Below are positions 49,138 to 58,408 of a DNA stretch of 64,000 nt, one piece after another. The notes beneath the pieces are model-generated. The model saw nothing but the letters and a program-made list of their open reading frames with translations. It was not told the DNA's origin and did not search any database. Source of the DNA: Advenella kashmirensis WT001 (lineage in GTDB: Bacteria > Pseudomonadota > Gammaproteobacteria > Burkholderiales > Burkholderiaceae_B); contig NC_017964.1 of the NCBI RefSeq assembly GCF_000219915.2, positions 1,488,001-1,552,000 on the forward strand, written 5' to 3'. A program made the position numbers and the translations under genes. Within the stretch, counting starts at the first letter, position 1. Each line of letters begins with the position of its first letter.

Positions 49138-50151
49138 TCAAGTCCTCAAGAATGGCTGGATCCATGAGCTGGTCAGGCTAAGCACCATCAATCCCACCGC
49201 TTCGGTGGCTTCCTGAATCGCCAGTGGTGCCATGGTGACCACGCCGCTGAGCGCAATCACTTTCAGTTGCTGCTGTATTAGCCAGTCTACGCCTGCCTTG
49301 GCGCCCACGGCATCACGTGCCGCATAGAACACGCCATCAACCAGATTGCGAAATTCATGCGACTGCAACAACATACTGGTTTCCTGCTGATATATGCCGT
49401 CGGCGACTTCGATGATTAAAATTTCAATACCGGTATTCATCGCATGGGCAGTCAGGGTAGAGATAGCGCGCAATAACCGATCACGCTCTACCTTGTAGGT
49501 CGACACCATGCCGGCTGATGTGAAGTCAAGGGCCGGCCGCGCACCTGCGTCCATCATGCGCCACATATCTCCGCCAGCGCCTGTACCGGTCACCTTGACA
49601 GATCCGACGCGGTAACCTGCCGCGATGAAGCCGCGAGCAAGGCTGACAGCAGTCGTGGTTTTGCCGGCGTTCATGGAAGAACCGATCACAGCATATACGT
49701 GTGCAGTTTTGGCAACATTCATGGGTGGCAGTGCTGCGTCAGCGACATTGATCACTTGTCCATGCCGGTTTGCCAGCAATCCGATTGGCGCGATACGTGT
49801 TGCGATGCCGGTTTTTACGCTGCGTGACAGCACGCTGGAGGCAATGCCGCCGGCAGCGACCAGATCACATGGATCAAGATCGTTGCGGATTTCCGCTTCA
49901 AACTGATCAGGTGCATAACGATGGCCATAGGCCACCACAATTTCATCGCCGACAAATAAGCTGGAACGCCGACCGTCGCGCAGCTCCAGCGCCTTGTGGT
50001 GGCCTATCTTGCTGACCTCTGCGAGAACGAGATCGCCAGACTGGGGTTCAGCCGTGGTGATTAAGCCAGCGGCTTCCGATAAGTTAATGTGTCGGGTTGT
50101 GTAGGCTGCTTTGCTCTGTGACAGCCGCTGATGCAGATTCAGATGATTCAT
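49138..50151 (-). CDS. DUF1611 P-loop protein (DgcN-like)
   Basis: This 337-residue protein has a P-loop GSSMNAGKTTTAVSLA (about 156-171) and the DUF1611 pattern of an N-terminal beta domain (GDLVLAEVSKIGHHKALEL, DEIVVAYGHRYAPDQFEAEI) with DLVAAGGIASSVLSR. ATG 50151 follows AGGAA. Members of DUF1611 called DgcN act on D-glutamate together with the enolase-superfamily racemase DgcA. An enolase-superfamily gene lies 1.2 kb away, so a D-amino-acid role is possible but unproven. It is followed closely by the degenerate ABC transporter gene on the same strand. Confidence 0.75.
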   Translation of the reverse strand: MNHLNLHQRLSQSKAAYTTRHINLSEAAGLITTAEPQSGDLVLAEVSKIGHHKALELRDGRRSSLFVGDEIVVAYGHRYAPDQFEAEIRNDLDPCDLVAAGGIASSVLSRSVKTGIATRIAPIGLLANRHGQVINVADAALPPMNVAKTAHVYAVIGSSMNAGKTTTAVSLARGFIAAGYRVGSVKVTGTGAGGDMWRMMDAGARPALDFTSAGMVSTYKVERDRLLRAISTLTAHAMNTGIEILIIEVADGIYQQETSMLLQSHEFRNLVDGVFYAARDAVGAKAGVDWLIQQQLKVIALSGVVTMAPLAIQEATEAVGLMVLSLTSSWIQPFLRT

Positions 50152-50343
50152 GGAAATTCCTGGATGATTGCCTGGGAGATTCCAAGATAGCAATATGAGC
50201 AATGGCCAAGTTGAGAATTAGACAAGGGTTGGATTAAAAATAAGTAAGAATGCCCATATTGTCTTAATGAAATGCTACAACTTGATGGAACTTGCCGACT
50301 GACGCAAGTTGTTACGTCGGTCTTTATTACATGGGAATAGGAT

Positions 50344-51322
50344 TTGAACCTGCCGCAAGCTTTGGATTTGAGGTATTTGCGTTATTTATGGTTAGACAAT
50401 GATAAGGCCAGCACCTATATCAGCGATCGTTCCCTGAACGAAACGTTGCCCAATATTCGTCGCGCCGTTCTGGTTGTGCACGGCATTGAGCGGGACGGCT
50501 ATCGGTATTGGAAGGCCCTGGCGCGGGCTGCGCGTCGGGCAGGTCCATCTGTACAGGAACAGACATTGCTGCTGGCGCCGCAATTTTTGGTGCGCAAGCA
50601 GGCCTTTCAGTGGGGACTTGAGGAAAGCACGCTTACCTGGCGCTCGCACGCCTGGAAACAGGGAAACACATCACGCAAGGGCGGGGTAAGCTCTTTTTCG
50701 GTCCTTGATGCTTTAATCCGGCAGCTGTTGTGCCGTGATCAGTTTCCTGCGCTGGCCCATATCGTCATTGTGGGGCATTCTGCAGGCGCGCAATTTGTGC
50801 AGCGGTACGCCGCTGTCGGTCGCGGCGCCAGTCTGGCAAAGGTGCGCGGCATTGGCCTGCGCCATATCGTGGTAGGACCATCCTCTTATCTGTATTTGAA
50901 TCGCGCACGTCCGGGCTACGGGCCGGCAGGCGTCTTCGGCGAGCCTTGCGGGCAGACCGTTTTGCGTTGTCCCGATTATGACAATTATAAGTATGGATTG
51001 CAGCATGCCAATGCCTATGTCAGGGCGATGGCGCCGAGCGCATCCGGCACGACTATGCGAGCAAAGAGGTGGTATACCTGGTTGGAGAGCACGATGACCA
51101 GACGGATAACCACCTGGACTGCAGCCCGGCTGCCATGTTGCAGGGCGTAATCGGGTGGATCGCTGCCTGGCCTATCGTGATCATCTTGTCGATTTGTACG
51201 GAGAACTGCCTGTGTCGCATACGTTCGAAGTCGTACCGCGCTTAGGGCATGAAGGCCCCCGCATCTTGCGCTCGCAAGCCGGTTTGCGCTGGATTTTTGA
51301 TACTGACAAGGTGGCAGCCTAG
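50344..51322 (+). CDS. Alpha/beta-hydrolase-fold protein (two frame breaks)
   Basis: This is a predicted serine hydrolase of about 325 residues. The nucleophile elbow is VGHSAGAQFVQRY near residue 144. VLVVHGIERDGYRYW forms the oxyanion-side loop. The read continues in two more frames: SKEVVYLVGEHDDQTDNHLD from about 51057 and CLAYRDHLVDLYGELPVSHT, then VVPRLGHEGPRILR with the catalytic His, to the TAG at 51320-51322. Each change is fixed by one added base. TTG 50344 begins the open frame without a good ribosome site, so the start is uncertain. It is divergent from the DUF1611 gene. The substrate is unknown. Confidence 0.65.
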
Positions 51323-51341
51323 GCCAAGCGTGTGCGGCCGG

Positions 51342-52429
51342 TTAATCCGGCCTGAATGAAATGCCCGCAAGGTCAAGCGTATTGTCATTCAAAGGCAGTT
51401 CCGGCAGTTGGATCGCGCCGCCTTCAAGCGCAAGTGCGTGCCTTAACGGACTGGCCGTAAGGCTTAAATAGAAGGTTTGTTCGGCCGCAAATGCATTGAG
51501 CCCGGCTGGGCAACAGGCAGCCCATTGCAGATTGATCAGGGTGCCGAGCGCACTTTCTGCATAAATGCCGACTGTGATTTTGGCACCGTGCCGGGCAGCC
51601 CGCTGGCCGATGCGCTGCGCTTCGCCCATGCCGATTCGACCAGGCTTGGTGCTCAGCGCCTGTGCGCCTGCCTGCAAAAAACGATCCGCATCCTGTTCAG
51701 TGGTACAGCGCGATCAATCAAAATCGGCAGCGGCGATTGCCGTTGTAACGATTCAAACAGAGACAGTGATTCGAGCGGGCAGGGTCTTCGGCGTATTCAA
51801 CGCCGCACGCGGCCAATTGTTCCAGATAGTATGGCGTTGCAGCGGGTGTGTAATGGCTGTTGGCGTCCACCACATACCGACAGTGGGCGGGCAGGCGTCG
51901 TGCAGGCGCGCAGCACTGCAATATCGGTTTCGATACCTTGGCCACCCTTGACTTTAAAGCTGTAAATGCCATGACGTGTGTATTGGTCCAGGGCTTGCGC
52001 TACCATTTGTGCGGGGGATTGCCGCGTCAGGGTCCAGGCAACGTCAACTGCGGGTAGTCCCTGTGCAAAGCGCCAGTAGGGCTGTTGATGGGCGGCGGCA
52101 CGCAATAGCTGGGCGGCGGTTTCGATCATGCCCTTGCCCAGCCGGTTTTCAGGAATGGGCGCGAGCGCTGCGGCTACGGCCTGGGCATCACTCCAGTCTG
52201 TGTCGGTCAACTGCGGCATCAGTATGTCGCAAAAGGCTGCTTGCAGCATGGCGGGTGATACGCCGGACCAGGTGGCCTTGAGCGTGCCTTCGGCATAGCC
52301 GGTCTGGCCTTGTTCGTTACGCAGTGTCAGCAAGGCATATACGCCTTCGTCTTCAACCGCATTGGCCCAATGGATGGTGTGGGCGTACGGAATCCGGTAA
52401 AAGCGCAGCGACCAATCGGCTAATTTCAT
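51342..52429 (-). CDS. Enolase-superfamily (mandelate racemase/muconate lactonizing-like) enzyme, multiply frameshifted
   Basis: This is an enolase-superfamily protein of about 363 residues. The N-terminal capping domain (TGYAEGTLKATWSGVSP) is followed by the KxK catalytic pair (YSFKVKGGQG), a metal-binding Asp in YVVDANSHYTP, Glu in VEYAEDP and the barrel-end ALSTKPGRIGMGEAQ. Four single-base losses (about 51925, 51905, 51775 and 51700) explain all the frame changes. It starts one base into the Bug gene stop, so they are co-transcribed. It might racemise or epimerise an amino-acid derivative, perhaps with the DUF1611 protein nearby. With four breaks it is also the best candidate here for a true pseudogene. 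Confidence 0.65.
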
Positions 52430-53400
52430 CAGTTGGTCCGGATTTGGGCGGATTCGACGAGTTTTCCCCAGATCTGCATTTCCTGTTCTACGTGGCTCTT
52501 GAATGCATCTCCGGTGGTGCCAAGCATTTCGACGCCTTCGGAAGTGAACGTGTCGGCAAATGCCTTGTTGCGAATGATTTTATTGAACGCGGTGTTCAGT
52601 TTCTGCACAATCGCTTTGGGCGTACCTGCGGGCGCCAGATATCCCCACCAGCCTTGCGCATCATAGCCGGGCACCGTTTCCTGGACCGTTGGCACGTCGG
52701 GCAGCGATGACATGCGGTTTTTGCCGGTGGTCGCCAGCGCCTTGACGCGTCCGGGTTTCAAATAAGCCATCGAGCCGGGATAAGTGCCAAAGGTTACGTG
52801 AACCTGTCCGCTGGCAACATCGTTCAAGCCCTGCGCCAGACCCTTGTATGGGATATGCATGATGTCGGTCCCGGTCAGTTCTTTGAACATTTCACCCATC
52901 AGGTGCGCGGAACTGCCGTTGCCGGTAGAGGCATAGACATACTTGCCGGGCTCTTTTTTGGCAAGCGCAATCAATTGGGCCACGTTATTTGCCGGCAGTT
53001 TTGGCGTGGCGATCATCACATAGGAAGACGTGGCGGCCAGCGTGATGAACTCGAAACTCTTGAGTGGATCATACGGGAGTTTCCTGACCAATGAAGGAAG
53101 GATCGAATGCGCGGCAGCGGCCTGCAGCAAAGTGTAGCCATCCGGATCGGCCCGCGCGACGAACTCGGTGCCAATCGCGGTGCCGGCGCCTGGCTTGTTT
53201 TCCACGATGACGGTCTGCTTGAGCTCTTCACCCAGGTATTGCGCCATGCGCCGGGCCAGAATGTCATTGATGGCGCCAGGCGTATACGGCACGATGATGC
53301 GAATGGTGCGATTCGGGTAATTATCGGCGGTCTGCGCCTGGGCGGAAAAAGCCGTACCAATGGTCAGGGCGAGCAAGGTGAATGAACGAATTTTTTTCAT
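52429..53400 (-). CDS. Bug-type tripartite tricarboxylate transporter binding protein
   Basis: This is an intact periplasmic binding protein of 323 residues. GAGGAG precedes ATG 53400. The signal peptide ends AFSAQA. Bug blocks are RTIRIIVPYTPGAINDILAR, GAGTAIGTEFVARADPDGYT, MHIPYKGLAQGLNDVASGQV and GTPKAIVQKLNTAFNKIIRN. It leads a two-gene unit with the enolase-superfamily enzyme. The promoter contains an array of inverted repeats shared with the divergent hydrolase gene. The ligand is likely a carboxylate and unknown. Confidence 0.9.
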   Translation of the reverse strand: MKKIRSFTLLALTIGTAFSAQAQTADNYPNRTIRIIVPYTPGAINDILARRMAQYLGEELKQTVIVENKPGAGTAIGTEFVARADPDGYTLLQAAAAHSILPSLVRKLPYDPLKSFEFITLAATSSYVMIATPKLPANNVAQLIALAKKEPGKYVYASTGNGSSAHLMGEMFKELTGTDIMHIPYKGLAQGLNDVASGQVHVTFGTYPGSMAYLKPGRVKALATTGKNRMSSLPDVPTVQETVPGYDAQGWWGYLAPAGTPKAIVQKLNTAFNKIIRNKAFADTFTSEGVEMLGTTGDAFKSHVEQEMQIWGKLVESAQIRTN

Positions 53401-53449
53401 ATTTTGTCTCCTCTTTAGAGGTTTTTGCGATTTCTGTGAACCGCCTGGT

Positions 53450-53567
53450 TTGGTTTCAATAAGCAACTATATATTTTTATCAATCTATACAATAGTTGAT
53501 TTTTGAAACTATAATTCAGTTGTTATTAACTTTCAACTACTAATTAATAGTTTCAATAAGAAACTAT
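53450..53567. promoter_or_regulatory. Operator array in a divergent promoter
   Basis: Three sites share an 8-5-8 layout. The best, 53547-53567, is perfect: ATAGTTTC-AATAA-GAAACTAT. The site at 53492-53512 (ATAGTTGA-TTTTT-GAAACTAT) and that at 53450-53470 (TTGGTTTC-AATAA-GCAACTAT) are imperfect. A further half-site GAAACTAA lies at 53583. They cover the AT-rich region between the Bug gene and the divergent hydrolase gene. No regulator gene is adjacent. Confidence 0.6.
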
Positions 53568-53631
53568 AGTTAGATGATTAAAGAAACTAATAAGGTCAGG
53601 AAAAATTGACCTTGATTACACTTGGGAATTT

Positions 53632-54462
53632 ATGAATATGTTGAACGCCAACAGATACCAGCCCATCTCTAAGACCGTGACGCGTTATGAAGAAATCGCC
53701 GGTCAGCGACAGGCGATCCGCATCTCCTATTGGGTACAGGGAGAAGGACCGCTAATAGTTATGTTGCCGTCTCTGGGACGCGATGTAGAGGATTTCGAAC
53801 CGGTTTCAACCCTCCTGTCTGATGCGGGTTATCGTGTGGCTTGCCCCAGCCCGCGGGGCATTGGCGCCAGTACCGGACGTATGACTAATCTGACACTGCA
53901 TGATTTCGGCCGTGATATCGTATCTGTCATCGAGGCCGAAGGCGGTAAGCCGGCTTTTGTGGCGGGGCATGCTTTTGGCAATTGGACGGCGCGCGTCGTA
54001 GCGGTTGATCGTCCTGATCTTGTTCAGGCAGTGATTATTCTGGCTGCCGGACCGCGTGTAGTCGCGCCAGGGCCGGGCGCCGGTCTGCCGCATTGTATGG
54101 ATAAAAGCCTGGATGCCGCTGTGCGACTGGACTGGATCAAAAAGGTTTTTTTTGCCCAAGCAAGCGATGCATCCGTTTGGCTCGATGGCTGGCATCCTGA
54201 AGTAGCCGATGTGCAGCGTGCCGCCAAGGCGGCCACACCTATCGACAGTTGGTGGGGAGCAGGTAATGCCAGGATTCTGGATGTTCGCGCGCTGGAAGAT
54301 GCCTTTGCGCCGCAAGAAGCCGGTTGGCAATTAAGTAAGGATCTGGGAGCGCAACGGGTAACGACAGTAGCAATCGCCAATGCAGGCCACGCTTTGCTGC
54401 CGGAGCAGCCGGCGGCAGTTGCCGAGGCAATTAAAACCTATCTCAGGGATTTCCAGGATTAA
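53632..54462 (+). CDS. Alpha/beta-hydrolase-fold protein with Ala at the nucleophile position
   Basis: This is a 276-residue alpha/beta-hydrolase-fold protein. Core strands and loops are LIVMLPSLGRDVEDFEPVST, YRVACPSPRGIGASTGRMT and the elbow FVAGHAFGNWTARVVA near residues 112-127. The usual G-x-S-x-G reads GHAFG, so the nucleophilic Ser is replaced by Ala. The late His is present in AIANAGHALLPEQP. Related proteins with GHAFGN occur in Burkholderiales. It may be a cofactor-free lyase or dioxygenase-like member, or non-catalytic. It is divergent from the Bug gene and shares its operator array. Confidence 0.78.
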   Translation: MNMLNANRYQPISKTVTRYEEIAGQRQAIRISYWVQGEGPLIVMLPSLGRDVEDFEPVSTLLSDAGYRVACPSPRGIGASTGRMTNLTLHDFGRDIVSVIEAEGGKPAFVAGHAFGNWTARVVAVDRPDLVQAVIILAAGPRVVAPGPGAGLPHCMDKSLDAAVRLDWIKKVFFAQASDASVWLDGWHPEVADVQRAAKAATPIDSWWGAGNARILDVRALEDAFAPQEAGWQLSKDLGAQRVTTVAIANAGHALLPEQPAAVAEAIKTYLRDFQD

Positions 54463-54544
54463 AAATCCGCTTGCGATAGCGCGCCTGCACCTGGCCGCGG
54501 TCTTGGACGTCCTGATTGCTCAATCACCCGGCTAGTGAAAAATA

Positions 54545-55794
54545 TCAGCCAAATGGCATCTGCCAGGCAAAGGCCAGGGGGACTTCTTCCTGGCTGGGCG
54601 CAGCAGAAACACCGCCGGTGACTTTGACTGGTTCCATGGTTTTATTCGCTTCTGAGTAGTGGTGCACTGAAGCGACATGCATGGCATGGGATTCTGCAAC
54701 AAAACTAAAACAGGTATTGGCATATACCGGGGTAATGGCTGCTTTTTGATTGAGCAGGCTATGACAAATCGCATAGGCGCAGGTGCGGCCATGTTGGGCA
54801 GCCATATGGCCAGACTTGGGCATAAGTGGGGCGATTTGTATGGAGTCACCCAGGACATGTATGTTTTTTGTTGCCACAGATTCGAAATTGAGAAAGTCTA
54901 CCTCACACCACTTTTCATTTGCGGTTGCCAGGCCGGCATTGATGGCAATCCGACCTGCACGCATGGGCGGAATAATGCTAAGGACGTCTGCGACTGCGTC
55001 TTCAAACTCAAAATGCATTTTTTCTGTTCTATATCAACCGCCACCAGAGTATTTTGCGGGTGATAGAACAAAATTTCCTGGTAGTGGTGCTGCCAGAAGC
55101 GCTGGTATAGTTCCTTTTCAGTTGTGATTTCCTGGTTGGCGTCATAAACGTGCACAGTTGCGCCAGGTTTATGTTTTTGCAAATACCAGGCAATTAAACT
55201 GGCTCGTTCGTAGGGAGCGGACGGGCAGCGATAGGGCGCCAGCGGAATGCAAATGGCAACGACACCGCCTGGACGCAGGGCCTGTATCTGTTTACCCAAG
55301 CGGCCACTATCGACCCCATTTTGCCAGGCGTCGATCACGACATCGTGCGCGTCTGGATGATCCATGCCTTCTATCAGGTCCCATTGCAGGTCTACTCCCG
55401 GCGACACAATAAGCCGGTCATAGCTTACTTCTGATGCGTCGGCAAGCGTAATGCGCGAAGAGGCTGCCTGAATTTTTTCCACCCGCTGATGAAGTATCCG
55501 TACGCCCCAGTGACTGGCGAGTTGATCATATTGTTGAGTGCAGTAAGATAATGGTTTTAAGCCGACCAGGACAAGATTGGACATCGGGCATGATACGAAT
55601 TCTTTATGCTGCTCTATGAGCGTCACGTCAATGCTGCCCTGGCTGTAAACCCGCAGATACTTGGCTGCCATGGCGCCACCAAAACCACCGCCAACGACAA
55701 CGACATGAGGCTTGCGTTTGGCGCCGATAGCGGGCGCACCGAGCACGGCAGCAGAGGTAAAAATGGCTTGTTTGAGAAAATGCCGGCGCTTCAT
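54545..55794 (-). CDS. soxF: SoxF, flavocytochrome c sulfide dehydrogenase flavoprotein (frameshifted)
   Basis: This is the FAD subunit of flavocytochrome c sulfide dehydrogenase. A Tat-type signal (KRRHFLKQAIFTSAAVLGAP) is followed by the FAD motif VVVVGGGFGGAMAAKYLR, a redox Cys in EFVSCPMSNLVLVG, and the C-terminal flavocytochrome domain (GDSIQIAPLMPKSGHMAAQH, then SFVAESHAMHVASVHHY). The frame breaks in an A-run near 55020; one more A reads EQKKMHFEFEDAVADVLSII. The start overlaps the soxE stop (ATGA). It oxidises sulfide in the periplasm, passing electrons to SoxE. Confidence 0.85.
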
Positions 55795-56105
55795 AATGGT
55801 TCCAGCGAAGAAAAATAATTGGCGATCATCTCCATTTGCTCGCGGGTATAGCCTTTTGCTATCTGCGGCATTAAGAGCCCGGCACGCTTGTCATTTGCAT
55901 AGTCAAGCATGTCTGACAGGATGGATTTTGACGGGACACCGACCAGGCTCGGTATGGCAGATGTCGTTGTTGTATTCAACGTGTGGCAACTAATACAGGC
56001 GCCGGCCAGGAACTGAGCGGGCTCTATTTTGGCGGACTGCCCCCAGCTGGTATTAATTTGAAAGAAAAATATCAGGCTGACCCCGAGTTTTTGCCACTGA
56101 CTCAT
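55791..56105 (-). CDS. soxE: SoxE-type monohaem cytochrome c
   Basis: This 104-residue exported cytochrome has one haem site, CISCH near residues 37-41, and a likely Met ligand in LLMPQIAKGY. The signal peptide ends NTSWG/QSA. ATG 56105 follows AAGGAAAGG. It is directly upstream of soxF with a four-base overlap, the usual pairing of the cytochrome and flavoprotein subunits of sulfide dehydrogenase. It is shorter than the dihaem FccA type. Confidence 0.82.
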   Translation of the reverse strand: MSQWQKLGVSLIFFFQINTSWGQSAKIEPAQFLAGACISCHTLNTTTTSAIPSLVGVPSKSILSDMLDYANDKRAGLLMPQIAKGYTREQMEMIANYFSSLEPL

Positions 56106-56128
56106 CGCCTTTCCTTGACTGGCTGGTC

Positions 56129-57469
56129 TCATATAGGGAATTCCAGTCGTGCTTCCAGTCCGTGTCCGGCACGCGCAAGCAGTTCGAACGTGCCATGATG
56201 TCGTCGCGCAATTGCATCCACAATCGATAGCCCAAGTCCGCTGCCCGGCACGCTGCGATCCCGACGCCAAAACCGGTTTACCGCGTGCGCCCGATCATGG
56301 GCATTAAGCCCGGGGCCTTCATCCAGTACGCTGATACGGATCCGCCCGATATTCGGCTGTGTTATTTGAACAATAATCGGTATATCGTCAGGCGTATAGC
56401 GCAAGGCATTGTCAATCAGATTTTGCGTAGCCGACAGCAGCAACGGTCTGGCAACATTCAACGAAGCGACGGAGTTTTCTGCTTTTATGAGGACTCTGTT
56501 TTTGATGTCAGGATATGACGCTTGCAATTGTTCTGCGGCGGTATAAACCACTTCAAGCGGGTCACAGCTTTCGGCTGGAACTGCATCGTCGTCCAGTCTG
56601 GCCAGGCTGAGCAAACGATCCAGAATGCCCTGCAATTGCAGGACACCATGGTCGGCTTTGCTTAATGCTGTTTTCAATGTTTTATTATCATCGGGCAGCT
56701 CGGCCGCCAGACCCGCAACCTGGATGTGTGTTTTTATGCCCGTAAGCGGCGTTCGCAACTCATGTGCCGCATTGTCGGTAAAGCGCCGCTCGCGCAGGAT
56801 GGCGCCCTGTAGTCGCTCGAGTAGCTGTTCTATGGTGTTTAACAGCGGTTGCAACTCAAGCGGCGCCTTGATCGGGGCCAGCGGGCTATCGTCACCAGGT
56901 TTGCGCTTTGCCAGAACATCCCGGACGCGCTCCAGTGGCGCGATCCCGTGAGTGATGCAAAACCACAGCATGATCAGACTGCCGAACAGAGCCACCAGAA
57001 AGGGGACACCGGCAGATAAAGCCAGCTCTTTGACCAGTGCCTCACGGGTATCCATGCTGTCTGCAGTAGCAATCTGGATATTGCCTTGCCTGAGCATATA
57101 AGTGCGCCATCGTTTCTTGCCATACATATGCGTGCCAAAGCCGGCATTGGCTTGAGTCAGGTCGGGGCCGCCCGCCGTGCGCACGAGCGCCCGGGCTGTT
57201 ATCTGGCTGCGCAACAGGCTGACTTCGCAGGCTACGCCATCGCGGGCAATAAGATCAAAGGGTTTTGCGCTTTTTTGCGCAGTCAGATAGGCGGGTTCAG
57301 GAAGCTGCGCAACCATGCCGGCCACCATTCGTGCCGAAGCGGCCAGGCGATTGTCCAGCGCGTCAATGAGGGACTGGCGCGCATCCAGAAACATCCACGC
57401 TGCGACCGCAGTCCACAGAGCCGATAAGCCAAGCCCGATAATTAGAAGCAGCCGTACACGCAGACTCAT
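56129..57469 (-). CDS. Sensor histidine kinase, QseC-like, in the sox locus
   Basis: This is a 446-residue membrane kinase. Two helices (LLLIIGLGLSALWTAVAAWM; VPFLVALFGSLIMLWFCITH) enclose a periplasmic domain of about 120 residues. HisKA has AHELRTPLTG with His236; the ATPase motifs are NLIDNALRYTPDD, DEGPGL and GSGLGLSIV. It follows its response regulator with a four-base overlap and precedes soxE by 23 bases. Placed between soxEF and soxC, it probably senses a sulfur compound or redox state and controls the sox genes; this is inferred from position. Confidence 0.85.
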   Translation of the reverse strand: MSLRVRLLLIIGLGLSALWTAVAAWMFLDARQSLIDALDNRLAASARMVAGMVAQLPEPAYLTAQKSAKPFDLIARDGVACEVSLLRSQITARALVRTAGGPDLTQANAGFGTHMYGKKRWRTYMLRQGNIQIATADSMDTREALVKELALSAGVPFLVALFGSLIMLWFCITHGIAPLERVRDVLAKRKPGDDSPLAPIKAPLELQPLLNTIEQLLERLQGAILRERRFTDNAAHELRTPLTGIKTHIQVAGLAAELPDDNKTLKTALSKADHGVLQLQGILDRLLSLARLDDDAVPAESCDPLEVVYTAAEQLQASYPDIKNRVLIKAENSVASLNVARPLLLSATQNLIDNALRYTPDDIPIIVQITQPNIGRIRISVLDEGPGLNAHDRAHAVNRFWRRDRSVPGSGLGLSIVDAIARRHHGTFELLARAGHGLEARLEFPI

Positions 57470-58143
57470 TGTTCGTCCTTTTTCTCCGGCAATCCAAGCC
57501 GGTAGCCCAGGCCCCTGACTGTCTCGACGATATTGTTGCCGAGCTTGCGACGCAGGTGATACACATGAACATTAATGGCATTGCTCTCCAGGCTTTGTTC
57601 ATAACCGTAGACGCTATCGCATAATTGTTCCGTGCTCAGGATCGCTTTCGGATTTTGTAATAGGGCGCGCAGCAATGCCAGTTCGCGCCTGGCCAATGAA
57701 ACCGGGCGGCCATGCAGCCGGACCTCGCCCGTTGACGCACAGAAGACCAGGCCGCCGTGTTCGACAAAGTCTTTGCTGCGTCCGGCGCGGCGTCGCGTTA
57801 GCACGTGCAGTCGGGCCTGCAACTCCAGTAAATCGAAGGGTTTGACCAGATAATCGTCGGCACCGCCGAGCAATCCTGTTATCCGATGGCAAAGGGCGTC
57901 GCGCGCTGTCAGCACCAGGATAGGCAGTTGCTGGCCCTGATCACGCCAGCGATGCAGCAGGCAAATGCCGTCTTCGTCCGGCAGACCAAGATCAAGAATG
58001 CACACATCGAAATGCGAGGACTTCAATGCGGTATCGGCCAGACTCGCGCAATTGACATGGTCAACGGTCAGCCCATGTAGTTTTAAACCGGTGACAATGC
58101 CGCTAGCCACCAGTGCATCATCTTCGACAAGTAGTACGTGCAT
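57466..58143 (-). CDS. OmpR-family response regulator, QseB-like, in the sox locus
   Basis: This 225-residue regulator has a receiver domain (VEDD, phospho-acceptor Asp51 in CILDLGLPDEDG, Lys in LVKPFD) and a winged-helix output domain (LARRELALLRALLQNPKAIL, AINVHVYHLRRKLG, VRGLGYRLG). ATG 58143 follows GGTGG; GTG 58152 is a longer in-frame alternative. It is divergent from soxC, so it probably binds the 265-base region between them. Confidence 0.88.
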   Translation of the reverse strand: MHVLLVEDDALVASGIVTGLKLHGLTVDHVNCASLADTALKSSHFDVCILDLGLPDEDGICLLHRWRDQGQQLPILVLTARDALCHRITGLLGGADDYLVKPFDLLELQARLHVLTRRRAGRSKDFVEHGGLVFCASTGEVRLHGRPVSLARRELALLRALLQNPKAILSTEQLCDSVYGYEQSLESNAINVHVYHLRRKLGNNIVETVRGLGYRLGLPEKKDEQ

Positions 58144-58408
58144 AATGGCCACCTATTTCCTGGTTGGCGTTAATCATCAAACCCAGATTTTTGGAATATC
58201 CCGGCAATAACAAGCGGCTCATCTTAACAGGTTTTCCGGCATCCGCAATTTTCTCGTTTTCTTAATACTGCCTTAATTCTGGCGCGGTAACGTAAGCAAT
58301 ATTTCGCGGCAACAGCCCGCCTGTCCGATGATCACTGGAAAACGGATTTCGTTAAACAGTGCCTGCGGCAGGACTATAAAAACGATTTGATCATGTGGAG
58401 CCAAAAGG

